Positions 26,079-35,613 are shown, counted from the stretch's first letter. The stretch is 64,000 nucleotides of DNA from an uncultured Flavobacteriaceae bacterium (GCA_947500575.1 CANMSI010000002.1:806001-870000), one strand, 5' to 3'. A program made the numbers and translations. The notes: generated by a model not told the origin, from the sequence alone.

Positions 26079-27776
26079 CTATTTGGTATAAATAGTTATG
26101 ACATTTTTCCATCCTTCTTTTATGGCAAGAGATTCGAAATCCCACTCAGAAACATAGCTTTCCGTCAATCTTGCTTTTATGTACCTACTGCCGGTTCCTT
26201 CCCCATTCTTTTTCGATGGATCTCTAAGTTTTCCATAGGTAAAGAATGTATAAATCTTAGTTGTGGGCAATCGCTCATAAGTAAGTTTAAATCGAATAGC
26301 ACTATCATCCAAGGGCAAGCAATGGGTAATTCCGTTTTCCAAAAGAGTATGAATCAAAGCCGGAGGGATTTTTTCATTTTCATCAATGCCAGCATCTTCC
26401 CATATGTAGTGGATTTCCTTTCGGTACTCCATAATTTTCAGATGGCTTTTGCACAACTGTATTTCCTGTGTAATTGGTATCAATTGTTTATCCTCGATTT
26501 GGTTTAAGAGGTCGAACTCTCCCGCCAATGCCTCGATAAACTGAACACCTTTTTTAGGGGATTCTTCTACCCAATCAATTAAAGAGGTAAGGGTGTTCAT
26601 CAAAAAGTGAGGTTGAATTTTTTTCTTCAAGAGTTCGTGTTTTAACCTGGTAGTCTGCACCAACGAATATTCATAAGCTCTGCGCTGTTCCCTAATTCGT
26701 ATTCCCAAAATATAGAACATGCACAACAGAAGGATAATAAAACTCACAACAAGACTGTAATCATAGTTTACCATCCAATAATGGGCAAAAACATTGACTA
26801 ATAAGCCTATAAATACCCCCACAGCCCCTTTTATCTTTTTTACGACACCGTAACCCACAATTAGAACAGAGCTGATCCACATGCTCATCGTAAGGTATAT
26901 GGTCATCTCATCATAGGTGCCGTAATCATGATTTATGAAATAGATGGCTAATAGTAGCATCAAATGCATCGGAACGAAATACTTCCTCCATATGAGAGAA
27001 AACTGAACCGAAAAATAAAAGGGTATTAAAAAAGATATCAGCAGGGTCAGAATACTTATCGCTTCCAATCTAACATAGAAGTTCGAATAGTGGAATGGGA
27101 CATAAAATTTCATATACTCGGCACTTATCAAAAGGAAAAAAAGAAAACTGGAAATACTGAACAAAAGAACTGGAAAGGATTTCCCATCATTAAAATAAAG
27201 TATATAAAAATAAATGGCGGTAATCAAAAATGCTCCTGCTAGAATATTGATGTAGAGCGTAATTTCAAGAGGCCTTCTCACCAAATCAAAATAATTATAT
27301 ATCGTAAAGTTTTGAAGGGTTTGTTGACTGCTATAATATTTTTGGGAAGCTCTAAGAGATATAATATGAGGGCCTTTTCGAGATAATGAATCGGGCACTA
27401 GAAAAAAACGATGATACTCGCCGGTTTTATTTTCTTCACTTCTTATTTCCCCATTGGCACCTAATAAAACTCCATCCCAATACGCTTCGTATGCTCCGAA
27501 TACGGCGAAGAACACCCCCAAATTTTCAGAATGATTCCAGTCTTCCTTAAAATCAATATGGGTCCGAACCCAAAAAATATCATTTTCACTTTTATCAATA
27601 TATGGCGTCCAATCTGAATCATCAAAATCGACTTTCGACCATTCTGGGTTATCCCCAAGCTTGTACTTTATGAGAGGTGGTTCGTGATAAGCACCTTCAC
27701 TACAGGCGCAGAACAATGACACTATAAACAGGGTTGCCATTAATCTAAAACATCTGAGATATGCTGTATTGGTCAT
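26079..27776 (-). CDS. LytS-type sensor histidine kinase, membrane bound
   Basis: The 565-residue kinase has a lipoprotein-like signal (SLFCAC), an extracellular beta domain (about 35-175; ends PHIISLRASQKYYS), about seven membrane helices (about 175-375), and a cytoplasmic HisKA-like/ATPase part with the HisK His in KIQPHFLMN, N-box IHTLLENG and G-box GEGTGSRYIKARL. The architecture is like the 7TMR-DISM sensors. The cognate response regulator follows at one base. The ligand is unknown. Confidence 0.82.
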   Translation of the reverse strand: MTNTAYLRCFRLMATLFIVSLFCACSEGAYHEPPLIKYKLGDNPEWSKVDFDDSDWTPYIDKSENDIFWVRTHIDFKEDWNHSENLGVFFAVFGAYEAYWDGVLLGANGEIRSEENKTGEYHRFFLVPDSLSRKGPHIISLRASQKYYSSQQTLQNFTIYNYFDLVRRPLEITLYINILAGAFLITAIYFYILYFNDGKSFPVLLFSISSFLFFLLISAEYMKFYVPFHYSNFYVRLEAISILTLLISFLIPFYFSVQFSLIWRKYFVPMHLMLLLAIYFINHDYGTYDEMTIYLTMSMWISSVLIVGYGVVKKIKGAVGVFIGLLVNVFAHYWMVNYDYSLVVSFIILLLCMFYILGIRIREQRRAYEYSLVQTTRLKHELLKKKIQPHFLMNTLTSLIDWVEESPKKGVQFIEALAGEFDLLNQIEDKQLIPITQEIQLCKSHLKIMEYRKEIHYIWEDAGIDENEKIPPALIHTLLENGITHCLPLDDSAIRFKLTYERLPTTKIYTFFTYGKLRDPSKKNGEGTGSRYIKARLTESYVSEWDFESLAIKEGWKNVITIYTK

Positions 27777-27924
27777 ATAGTAATAAACTTACAGCTAAGT
27801 TAATTGAAAATATACGGGAAAAAGTGCTGTTCAAATGGACATAGAGCAGTTGACAAAAAATGCCTTGTATTCATTCGGTCTAAGTATGAATTTAGTCGAA
27901 GAATCATTATAAAACCAGTCATAC

Positions 27925-30318
27925 ATGTCAAAAATAGTGGTAATCATAGTCGCCTTTCTCTGTACTATGAATACTTTCTCTCAGGAAAAAGTGAATGGTT
28001 CAAATCAAATATCAGGTAATCTTTTGGATGATAAAACAGGACTACCTTTGCCTTATGCATCAGTCGTATTGAAGGATAGTGTAGGGAATATTGTTGAAGG
28101 TGTGATAACAGATGAAGAGGGAATCTTTAGGATAGAGGATCTTAAATCCAGAAGCTTTATGATGGAAATTCAATACAATGGATTTCAAACCTATACTAGT
28201 GACATTGAGTTTGAAGATTACAAAAATGAAATCAATATTGGAACAATTCGTCTTAAAGAAGATACGACCCAACTAAACGAAGTAGTGGTAACAGGGGAAA
28301 CGTCGCAAGTGTCTCTCCGATTGGACAAAAAGGTTTTCAATGTTGGAAAGGACATCTTAGTCCAAAGCGGTTCAGTAACGGATGTTCTGGGCAATGTACC
28401 CTCTGTTTCTGTTAGTCCTTCAGGGGCGGTTAGCTTGCGGGGAAATTCCAATGTAACCATTCTTATCAACGGCAGGCGTTCCGGGCTTACCTCTAATCAG
28501 GCACTTGAACAAATACCCTCCGATAACGTGGAAAGGGTTGAAGTTATTTCGAACCCTTCCGCTCGCTACGCCGCTTCTGGATCGGCAGGTATTATCAATA
28601 TCATCTTGAAAAAGAATAAGGACAAAGGTCTGAGCGGACAAGTAAGACTCGTTACCGGTATTCCAACTGATTTGAGGATAGTAGGAAGTCTAAACTACAA
28701 AACGGAAAAATTCAACTTTTTCTCCAATTTGGGTATTCGATATACTGATTATGTCGGTCTCTATACCACGGATCAAGAGACCAATGTGGATGGTACTCTG
28801 ATTACTCTCAATCAACGTCAAGATGAGGATAGGCATGACGATGGCCAATTTTTCTATTTCGGAACCGACTATTACCTAAACGCTAATAATACGATAACAG
28901 CCGCATTCTTAAGAAATGAAACAAAGGACGGAGACGAAACCGATTTGGATTACAATTACTCAAGTTTAGGCACGAGGGATAGCACTTTATTTACGTTCGG
29001 TACATCTAAAGAGGAAAGAAGCTACAATCAATTGGAGATGAACTATATCAGGACCTTCGAAAGGGAAGGGAAGAAATTTACAATGGATCTACAATATGAT
29101 TTTTGGGATAGTACCAAGGATTTCAACATTGAAACTTCACAATCATTTCCAACCGTTCAGGATATATCAAATCTAAGGACAACTTCCGACGAAAAGAATA
29201 ATGATTTTGCCCTACAATTTGATTTCGTGACTCCACTAAATGAAAATAGCAAACTTGAATTAGGAGTGAAATACGAAAAAAGATTGGTTAAAAATGGTTT
29301 TTTGGCTGAAGAATTGACCGGTCAGGATTTTCAATCCATCGATGGCTTCAATAATGATTTGGATTATGATGAGCAGATTTTAGGAGCCTATACCCAATAT
29401 GGGAATAAAATAAAGAAGTTCAGTTATTTGTTAGGCCTTAGGTTTGAAAATACTTCGGTAAAGATAAACGATGCCCTAGGCAATTTCAACCAAACCAATA
29501 ACTATGGAAGACTATTCCCGACATTAAATTTAGGGTATGATTTAACAGAGAAAACCAAAATACAGGGAAGTTACAGTAAAAGAATAAATAGGCCATCCCT
29601 GTGGCAACTAAATCCATTTTCGGAATTATCTGATTTTAATTCAAGGTTCTCCGGCAACCCAAAATTGCAACCTTCTTTTTCAGATACTAGTGAATTGGCC
29701 TTGCTGATTCGGGGCGAAGATTTTACGTTGAACCCCTCCATATACTACTCCCATACAAGTGACAATATCGAATACTATACGATTCAAAGTGAAGAAGGTT
29801 TTTTTCTTACCAGTTTGGGTAATATTGATAGTGAAAGTCGGCTAGGTGTTGAAGTTTCATTGTCGTACAACCCTTTCAAATGGCTAGGTATAAATGGGGA
29901 ACTCAACGCTTACACCTTTGAGAAAAAAGGTCAGGTAGAATCAATAAATCTAGATGCCTCGAACAAAACTTGGCAAACATCTTGGTCTTTAAATATTAAA
30001 CCAAAAAAAGGGCTGAATATTCAATCAAGATTTAACTATAGAGGTCGGAATCAGAATGCCCAGACCACAACTAAATCAGTATCCTCGCTGAATTTGGGAA
30101 TAAGTAAAAGTCTTTTCAAGAATAAGGGGAGTCTGATTTTCAACGTAAGTAACGTTTTTAACACCAATAAATATAGGGACGAGATTATTGGTCAAAATTT
30201 TATCATTGATAAATTGTCAAACTTTAATGCTGCTCGTTGGACGTTGAGTTTTGTATATAAGTTTAATAAAAAAGACGGAGAGGAAAGTAGGAAAGCAAAA
30301 AGAAGTAATAGAAACTAA
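27925..30318 (+). CDS. TonB-dependent-type outer membrane beta-barrel protein with carboxypeptidase-regulatory domain
   Basis: The 797-residue protein has a signal peptide, a carboxypeptidase-regulatory-like beta domain (ISGNLLDDKTGLPLPYASVVLKD, about 31-105), a plug (VTDVLGNVPSVSVSPSGAVSLRGNSNVTILINGR, about 150-240) and an outer-membrane barrel (OMP_b-brl_3 type) with late GKINRPSLWQLNPF-like strands. There is no visible TonB box. It begins 148 bp from the divergent histidine kinase gene and is followed at 12 bp by a GIN-domain gene. Similar proteins import peptides or other ligands, but the substrate is unknown. Confidence 0.85.
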   Translation: MSKIVVIIVAFLCTMNTFSQEKVNGSNQISGNLLDDKTGLPLPYASVVLKDSVGNIVEGVITDEEGIFRIEDLKSRSFMMEIQYNGFQTYTSDIEFEDYKNEINIGTIRLKEDTTQLNEVVVTGETSQVSLRLDKKVFNVGKDILVQSGSVTDVLGNVPSVSVSPSGAVSLRGNSNVTILINGRRSGLTSNQALEQIPSDNVERVEVISNPSARYAASGSAGIINIILKKNKDKGLSGQVRLVTGIPTDLRIVGSLNYKTEKFNFFSNLGIRYTDYVGLYTTDQETNVDGTLITLNQRQDEDRHDDGQFFYFGTDYYLNANNTITAAFLRNETKDGDETDLDYNYSSLGTRDSTLFTFGTSKEERSYNQLEMNYIRTFEREGKKFTMDLQYDFWDSTKDFNIETSQSFPTVQDISNLRTTSDEKNNDFALQFDFVTPLNENSKLELGVKYEKRLVKNGFLAEELTGQDFQSIDGFNNDLDYDEQILGAYTQYGNKIKKFSYLLGLRFENTSVKINDALGNFNQTNNYGRLFPTLNLGYDLTEKTKIQGSYSKRINRPSLWQLNPFSELSDFNSRFSGNPKLQPSFSDTSELALLIRGEDFTLNPSIYYSHTSDNIEYYTIQSEEGFFLTSLGNIDSESRLGVEVSLSYNPFKWLGINGELNAYTFEKKGQVESINLDASNKTWQTSWSLNIKPKKGLNIQSRFNYRGRNQNAQTTTKSVSSLNLGISKSLFKNKGSLIFNVSNVFNTNKYRDEIIGQNFIIDKLSNFNAARWTLSFVYKFNKKDGEESRKAKRSNRN

Positions 30319-30329
30319 AATTTAATATT

Positions 30330-30893
30330 ATGAAAGCAAGAAAAGGAGTATTTGGTGTTGTATTTATTTTTACAATTTTATGGGCAAGTGAATCAATAGC
30401 TCAAGGAAATATTTACACTAAGGAATTAGTAAAAAAAGAAATGAAACTAAACAACTTTAGTGCCATAGAAGTATCTGGTCTAGCACAAATTTATTTAAGC
30501 GAAGGAACTGAGACCAATGCTCGTTTGGAAGTTTCAGGTGTGCCAATAAATGATGTTAAGGTTATTGTGGAAGAGGGAACGCTACATATAAGTACACGGG
30601 GGGATTATAACGGCGAGTCCATAAAAATCTATATCACTTACATTAAAATCGAAAAACTACTAGTAACCGATTCGGCTGAAATATTCAGCAATGGCCCAAT
30701 AAAAACTAATAGCTTAGAAATAAGTTCTTTGGATGCTGGAAAGGCGGTATTGGATATAGATGTTAATCTAGTAAAAATACTAATGAAGGATAGTGCCGAT
30801 TTAACGTTGACCGGGTATGCTAAAAATCAAAAAATCTCGTCAAGAAGCAAGAATGGTAAATTTGATAATTCTGGGTTGCAGTTAAAACAATGA
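30330..30893 (+). CDS. Secreted head-GIN-domain (DUF2807) protein, short
   Basis: The 187-residue product has a signal peptide (ending near SIAQ) and the DUF2807 repeating beta pattern: NNFSAIEVSGLAQIYLSEG, then VEEGTLHISTRG and LLVTDSAEIFSNGP. The family is thought to form extracellular beta-helix adhesin-like heads. It stops before the last beta repeats usual for the family, and an IS element starts 64 bp after it, so it may be truncated. It is linked to the outer-membrane gene at 12 bp. Confidence 0.65.
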   Translation: MKARKGVFGVVFIFTILWASESIAQGNIYTKELVKKEMKLNNFSAIEVSGLAQIYLSEGTETNARLEVSGVPINDVKVIVEEGTLHISTRGDYNGESIKIYITYIKIEKLLVTDSAEIFSNGPIKTNSLEISSLDAGKAVLDIDVNLVKILMKDSADLTLTGYAKNQKISSRSKNGKFDNSGLQLKQ

Positions 30894-30983
30894 TTCTTTC
30901 AAGCCACTTATTAGTTAAAGAATAATAAAATCAGTAGTTGTACGTCTTCAAACGAATGTGGACTGTCCCAGCCCAAAGTTAAG

Positions 30984-31961
30984 TTATAGTTTCAATAATT
31001 GTCTTTGATGCTCTTTTCTTCTTTTTAGCATTGTTTTTTCTTTTATCGATTCTCTCTGTTTCAATATCGTCTTCGCCCTTCCAAAATACACGTCGGATGG
31101 CGTGAGGTTATCCAGAGATTCGTGATACCTCCTGTTGTTGTAATAGTCCACGAACTCTCTCAATCGTTCTTTCAGCTCGCCCGGTAGATAGTAATTGTCC
31201 AGTTTGATAATGTTCTTCATCGAACGATGGTAACGCTCTATCTTTCCCTGTGTCTGGGGATGGTTGGGCCTGCCCCGGATATGTTTCATCCCCCTGTCCT
31301 CGATGAACGCCTTGAGTTCATTGCTAATGTAACAGGGCCCGTTGTCCGAGAGCAGTCTGGGCCTTTGGTTTTCCGGGAGGCCCGTTTTGTCCAATGCCCG
31401 ACCGACGGTTCTCTTTACATCCTCGGCGTTCATGGAGGGACATAGCTCCCAATGCACGATATAACGGCTGTAATCGTCCAATATGGTCGATAGGTAATAC
31501 CATCCCCACCCGATAATCTTCAGATAGGTGAAGTCGGTCTGCCACATCTGGTGTATCCTTGTGGTCTTGTCCTTGTATTCCTTCGAGGCGGCCATCATAT
31601 CGAACGCAGGGGTCGTAACCAGTCCATGGAACTTCAGGATACGGTACACACTACTCTCGGAGATATAATATTCCCGCTCATCGGTCATCTTACAGGCCAC
31701 CCCACGGCAGGATTCCTCGGGGAAGTCCAGGGCCATTTCCACTACTTCCGAGCGCACCTTGTCGGGTATTCTGTTCCAATAGGTGTTGCGGGGCCTATGT
31801 CTTGGCGCAAGCCCGTCAAAGCCATCTTCACGGTATCTTGAATACCAGTTGTAAAAGGTGCTCTTGTTCAATCCTATTTCCTTCAAAGTCCTGTTCATGC
31901 CTATCTCGGATGTTTCAACTAGCCGTATGATCTCAAATTTCTCTTTCTGGGTAAAACGCAT
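30984..31961 (-). CDS. IS3-family transposase OrfB (integrase core)
   Basis: The 325-residue OrfB has an N-terminal helix-turn-helix (NKSTFYNWYSRYREDGFDGL), an HTH-like linker, and the retroviral-type DDE core: WQTDFTYLK, LLSDNGPCY and GKIERYHRSMKN supply the D-D-E triad. The final NLTPSDVYFGR is typical. The ATG at 31961 would give an isolated OrfB, but it is expected to be made mainly as an OrfAB fusion by frameshift. All DDE residues are present. Confidence 0.92.
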   Translation of the reverse strand: MRFTQKEKFEIIRLVETSEIGMNRTLKEIGLNKSTFYNWYSRYREDGFDGLAPRHRPRNTYWNRIPDKVRSEVVEMALDFPEESCRGVACKMTDEREYYISESSVYRILKFHGLVTTPAFDMMAASKEYKDKTTRIHQMWQTDFTYLKIIGWGWYYLSTILDDYSRYIVHWELCPSMNAEDVKRTVGRALDKTGLPENQRPRLLSDNGPCYISNELKAFIEDRGMKHIRGRPNHPQTQGKIERYHRSMKNIIKLDNYYLPGELKERLREFVDYYNNRRYHESLDNLTPSDVYFGRAKTILKQRESIKEKTMLKRRKEHQRQLLKL

Positions 31962-31975
31962 ATACTTCCTCCATT

Positions 31976-32326
31976 TTACCCTAAGCCAGTCGTACTTTTT
32001 TTAAGTACGCGGTTCTGCAAGAGCAGTTCGGCCACCGCTTCCTTGAGCTGTGAGTTCTCGCCCCTTAGGCCCTTTACCTCGTCAGTGTTGGCCTCTCGCA
32101 TGGTATCGCCCATCAAACGCTTCTTGCCCGCTTCCAGGAAGTCCTTGCTCCAGCGATAGTACAGGGCAGGGGAAATGCCCTCACGCCGGCAGATGCCCGA
32201 TACCGATTCCTCCCCTTTGAGTCCTTCCAGTACGATACGGATCTTCTCCTCCGCGGAGAACTTTCGTCTTGTCTTTCTCTTGATGTCCTTTACGATTGAT
32301 TCTGTTGACTTCTTTTTCCTTGTCAT
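31976..32326 (-). CDS. IS3-family OrfA (DNA-binding subunit)
   Basis: The 116-residue OrfA has the HTH of IS3 elements (RRKFSAEEKIRIVLEGLKG, ICRREGISPALYYRWSKDF) and a leucine-rich coiled-coil region (ENSQLKEAVAELLLQNRVLK) for multimerisation. It ends at LKKSTTGLG, just after the A7 slippery run. OrfA alone is often an inhibitor of transposition. Confidence 0.9.
   Translation of the reverse strand: MTRKKKSTESIVKDIKRKTRRKFSAEEKIRIVLEGLKGEESVSGICRREGISPALYYRWSKDFLEAGKKRLMGDTMREANTDEVKGLRGENSQLKEAVAELLLQNRVLKKSTTGLG
31991..32006 (-). promoter_or_regulatory. Programmed -1 frameshift site joining orfA and orfB
   Basis: The minus strand reads CTT-AAA-AAA-AGT in the orfA frame with seven consecutive A. 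Slipping back one base after AAA-AAA moves into a frame that reads K-Y-D-W-L-R-V-K-W-R-K-Y and then the OrfB methionine, without a stop. The fused OrfAB is the usual active transposase of this family. This was read directly from sequence; slippage itself is untested. Confidence 0.85.
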
Positions 32327-32353
32327 TTTAAGTGATTTTAAAGGTTAATGAAT

Positions 32354-32381
32354 CTATCTTCAAGGCTAGCCTTGAAGATAG
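32354..32381. repeat. Perfect 28-bp palindrome in the transposase leader
   Basis: CTATCTTCAAGGCT is followed by its exact reverse complement AGCCTTGAAGATAG. It lies between the orfA start (32326) and the right IS end (32419), in the leader of the transposase transcript. It can form a long hairpin that could block read-in transcription or hide the orfA start. Confidence 0.85.
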
Positions 32382-32534
32382 CAAAACCATCACTTAACTT
32401 TAAACCAGATTTAGTCCACTTTTAGTTGAAGATTTACATGAGAAAACTAACCATTAAAATTAACTTTTGAATATCCATTCGTTTATAATTACTGAAGAAA
32501 AACCAATTTTAATCTTCTCAAAAGTTTAATTTAG

Positions 32535-33485
32535 TTATTTCACTTTAAAGTGAAGAGCATTCGAGTTTACAATGAGCCTTTTTGAACTATTATCCGTTAC
32601 ATTATATGAGCCTTTTTCATTTGGTACGAATCCATCAAAATACTCATCATTACTGGTATAAACACTATATCGAAATGAACTTTTATTAATAATAAAATTC
32701 CCTTTCTTCTTTGGTAATAGTACTATTTTGAAAATCTCATTCTTGATATAAAGTTCATTATCTCTTTTCTCTAATACTCTGTTTTCTTGAAGTGGATACC
32801 AATCATAATCTAATCCTTCAAAATTATTTACAATGTAATTCTCTAATCCAGCAATTCCGGTAGTCATGAATAAATCTGTCTCAACTTCGACAATTGACTT
32901 TCCTACTTCACTTTTTATTTTTGGGAATGAATAATTAATTGTGTTTTTGTAGGGTGTTTTAGATAATTTTGAAAATTTGCTATACTCAAACAGTGAAATT
33001 GTAATAGTATCCTTAATCTTGTAATTTTTCTTATCAGACCTTAACTCAAGTAAAACTGACGTTTCATTGATTTCTATGTCTTCGCTTGAGGTGATGGGAA
33101 AAGGTTCTAACGTATGTTCCACTCCATTAAACTTTGCAGTTATTCTTGGGGTTTTTAAAATCCCCACTTCTAATGGAGTTATATATGTTATATAAAAATG
33201 CCTTGATACATCTTTGTTTGATAAACTATCATTTATTGATGTATACGGCCAATCATTTAGTTTGAACGCATCAAGATCTTCAATTATTAATGTACCGTAA
33301 TCAGGTATTTCTTTAAAGAAAATCTCAAAGTTTGTTGTTTCATTAACCTTTAATTTAGGCTGTACGACGACCTCAATGTAATCTCCATTTTTCTGACAAC
33401 TAACGAATAGATGCATTATAACCAGAATGGTTAATGGATAATGAATTTTTTTAAGTATACTATTATAATTCTTACTAAATAACAT
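32535..33485 (-). CDS. BatD-like lipoprotein
   Basis: The ATG at 33485 gives 316 residues (a TTG one codon earlier would add only one). A leader ends in FVSC (Cys lipobox-like). The mature part matches the BatD pattern of two Ig-like beta domains: VVVQPKLKVNETTNFEIFF, then TPLEVGILKTPRITAKFNG, and VLLELRSDKKNYKIKDTITI. Later NEIFKIVLLPKKKGNFIIN resembles the second BatD block. No BatA/B/C partner is nearby, so a role in aerotolerance is not inferred. The overlap of 11 bp with the next gene upstream indicates a shared transcript. Confidence 0.55.
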   Translation of the reverse strand: MLFSKNYNSILKKIHYPLTILVIMHLFVSCQKNGDYIEVVVQPKLKVNETTNFEIFFKEIPDYGTLIIEDLDAFKLNDWPYTSINDSLSNKDVSRHFYITYITPLEVGILKTPRITAKFNGVEHTLEPFPITSSEDIEINETSVLLELRSDKKNYKIKDTITISLFEYSKFSKLSKTPYKNTINYSFPKIKSEVGKSIVEVETDLFMTTGIAGLENYIVNNFEGLDYDWYPLQENRVLEKRDNELYIKNEIFKIVLLPKKKGNFIINKSSFRYSVYTSNDEYFDGFVPNEKGSYNVTDNSSKRLIVNSNALHFKVK

Positions 33486-33816
33486 CAATGACTTTCTCTA
33501 AAACGTAATGTGTTGTTCCTACAACAACTGTAATGATAATAATAACCAGAAAACGAATGGCAATGGATTTTAGGTCATTCCTCAGTTTCTTTTTAAGATA
33601 AAAAACATTAAAGAGTATATACAATAAGGATATAATACCCCAAATTATCGACCCTACAAAAATCATGGCGTAATCATAACCCCAGTCAAATAGTTTCATA
33701 AAACTCTTGGACGGGGCAGGTTTTGGCCCTAAAACAATATACATATGAGCAAGGCTACCTAACAATGCTATTAAAATCCAAAATAAATAAGCTATAATCG
33801 ATTTTAACACGTTCAT
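33475..33816 (-). CDS. Small membrane protein of unknown function
   Basis: The 113-residue protein has three predicted membrane helices (IAYLFWILIALLGSLAHMYIV; YAMIFVGSIIWGIISLLYILFNVF; AIRFLVIIIITVVVG). It overlaps the BatD-like gene by 11 bp and lies 21 bp from a lipoprotein gene, in a run of minus-strand genes at 32.5-35.5 kb. I do not recognise the family. Confidence 0.5.
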   Translation of the reverse strand: MNVLKSIIAYLFWILIALLGSLAHMYIVLGPKPAPSKSFMKLFDWGYDYAMIFVGSIIWGIISLLYILFNVFYLKKKLRNDLKSIAIRFLVIIIITVVVGTTHYVLEKVIDVI

Positions 33817-33837
33817 AATCTTATGATATACCTTATT

Positions 33838-34260
33838 TTATTCCTCAATTAAATTTATCATTAGCTCTTTGATGCCATCTTCCCTCCCGGCAAGGTCAAG
33901 TACATATGTATAATTACCGTCACTCAATGGTGTTTCACCGATATAGTCAACGGGAGTTATTGAATATGGCTTACCATCGGCGATTAAGTCAACAAATGCA
34001 ATTCGATATGCTTTTTCGAAATTTTTAAAGTCAGATAGGGCATTTGTCTCCAGATCCCCGTAATCTATAAATTTAACGGAACTCGTACCGACCTTTATGT
34101 TTTCAAAATTCAAGTCGCTGATATTCGATATTCGGATATTTACATTATTCACGTCTCTTTCTTTAGAACAGCTTGACAGTATTCCGATTATAAAGATTGA
34201 GACGACTATTATTTTCGAAATCATAAACCCAAGTGTCTGTATCTTTTTAATTTTGATCAT
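33838..34260 (-). CDS. Lipoprotein of unknown function
   Basis: The 140-residue product begins with two usable Met codons; the second (34224) gives the cleaner signal peptide, ending in a lipobox (ILSSC). The mature part has short beta-strand patterns such as VNIRISNISDLNFENIKV. It is 4 bp from the retropepsin-PDZ gene, so it is probably co-transcribed with it. No family is recognised. Confidence 0.5.
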   Translation of the reverse strand: MIKIKKIQTLGFMISKIIVVSIFIIGILSSCSKERDVNNVNIRISNISDLNFENIKVGTSSVKFIDYGDLETNALSDFKNFEKAYRIAFVDLIADGKPYSITPVDYIGETPLSDGNYTYVLDLAGREDGIKELMINLIEE

Positions 34261-34264
34261 TTCT

Positions 34265-35452
34265 TTAAATTAATCGTTTCAGAAAAACTGAGATGGTTTT
34301 AGTAGTACCATCATCTAATTTTATGGTTATTGAGATCTCTTTTCCTTCGCTTGATAACAGTTCTTTGTAAAAGCGTATATTTCTACCTTCAATTCCGTTA
34401 ATCGAAATCAGTTGTTGCCCAGCCTTAAGGCCTTTTTCATCGGCTTCGCTGGGCCTATCAATTGACTTAATGAAAATTTCACCTTCCTTTGATTCTAAAT
34501 TAATACCACTTAACGGAAAATTAAAAGCATCATTAAATGATTTATTAGGTTTCAGATAGATCTTCTTCCTATTATAGTCAAGTATAAAATTGAATTTACT
34601 TATATATTGTAACCCAAGGTTGCCCATATAGGCTTCTTTGGATAACATTCCTTCTTCAGCCGTGGAGAGCGCAATAGGAATTTCTGTTAGTTCGAAATTT
34701 TTAATTTTTATTGAGGGAGTTACCCCTTTTTCGATTTTTTTGGAGATGGCAGTAATTCCACTGGATTCTCTAGTAATGAGTTTATCAAACTTTGTTGAAA
34801 GACCATGCTTCTGCGCAAATGGTGAATTGAAAATAAATGGCTCAGCAACATTACCTGTATCAAAAGTAACTTTATCAGAAAATGACCTACCATTTGGTAG
34901 AACGACAGAAATTTTTATTTCTGGAGTACAAAATGACTCAACGAAATTTAAGGATTGATAACCTATAGTATTAGGTTTTCCTTTTCGCTTATAAAAGCTG
35001 ATAATCTTAGTATCAAAATTGGTTTCAGTGACAAATTCTTTAAATAAATCGAAGCCAATTATACCTTTAATATTGCCAATTCGTAATAAGTCCGATACAT
35101 ATAGTTCCAAGTCTTTCAATACAACATTGTTGCTCAAAGCTATCTGTTGTTTTTGAGTCTTATTCACATCATTATTTACACCTGATGTACCTGTTATTTG
35201 CGTGGCCTTATCCTGTAACGGCAGGCCTAATTGCGCAGCGATGGTTTTATCAATTACAGTTACAGAGGCACCCGTATCTAAAACAAAATCTGATATCGTG
35301 TTTTGGTTTATCTGCAGTGATATTACCATTAGTCCGTTATCATTTAATGTAAACGGAATTTGAGCTATGGGTTGGTCTTGCGCAAAAAAAATGCAGGAAT
35401 GTAAGAGAAATACGATCGAACTGAGAAGAGTGATTATTAAACGTTTTTTCAT
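34265..35452 (-). CDS. Retropepsin-like aspartic protease with C-terminal PDZ domain, exported
   Basis: The ATG at 35452 is used because it opens a signal peptide (ending near FFAQ); an earlier in-frame start at 35521 precedes it by 23 residues. The 395-residue protein has DTGAS (Asp59) with a hydrophobic flank and a second, weaker DTG (VTFDTGN) in the second half, so it resembles clan AA pepsin-like or retropepsin-like bacterial proteases. The last 80 residues form a PDZ domain (GEIFIKSIDRPSEADEKGLKAGQQL). Protease activity is likely but unproven. Substrate and partner are unknown. Confidence 0.75.
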   Translation of the reverse strand: MKKRLIITLLSSIVFLLHSCIFFAQDQPIAQIPFTLNDNGLMVISLQINQNTISDFVLDTGASVTVIDKTIAAQLGLPLQDKATQITGTSGVNNDVNKTQKQQIALSNNVVLKDLELYVSDLLRIGNIKGIIGFDLFKEFVTETNFDTKIISFYKRKGKPNTIGYQSLNFVESFCTPEIKISVVLPNGRSFSDKVTFDTGNVAEPFIFNSPFAQKHGLSTKFDKLITRESSGITAISKKIEKGVTPSIKIKNFELTEIPIALSTAEEGMLSKEAYMGNLGLQYISKFNFILDYNRKKIYLKPNKSFNDAFNFPLSGINLESKEGEIFIKSIDRPSEADEKGLKAGQQLISINGIEGRNIRFYKELLSSEGKEISITIKLDDGTTKTISVFLKRLI

Positions 35453-35613
35453 TGATGAAGGGTTTATTTTAGATGCTAAAATGCAGTATGACATCAAATA
35501 ATAAAATCGAAAAAAGTTCAATCTAGCTAAAGAGAGAATGAAGAGGGTTAAAATGACGATGAAAAATTCTATTGATTTACTATGAATATTAGTTTTTCCG
35601 AAAAGATTCTTAT

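Larger units (their letters stand above)
30958..32419 (-). mobile_element. IS3-family insertion sequence, about 1.46 kb
   Basis: Terminal inverted repeats are imperfect: the left end starts GTGGACTGTCCC with AAAGTTAAGT about 10 bases further in; the right end, read in reverse, starts GTGGACTAAATC and continues with AAAGTTAAGT one base further out. They enclose orfA and orfB on the minus strand with a -1 frameshift signal. No target-site duplication is convincing. It lies within the larger element between a GIN-domain gene and a lipoprotein gene. Confidence 0.8.

Noticed and set aside
30952-32425. Target-site duplication of the IS element
   Set aside because: The bases just outside the two ends do not match over three or four positions.
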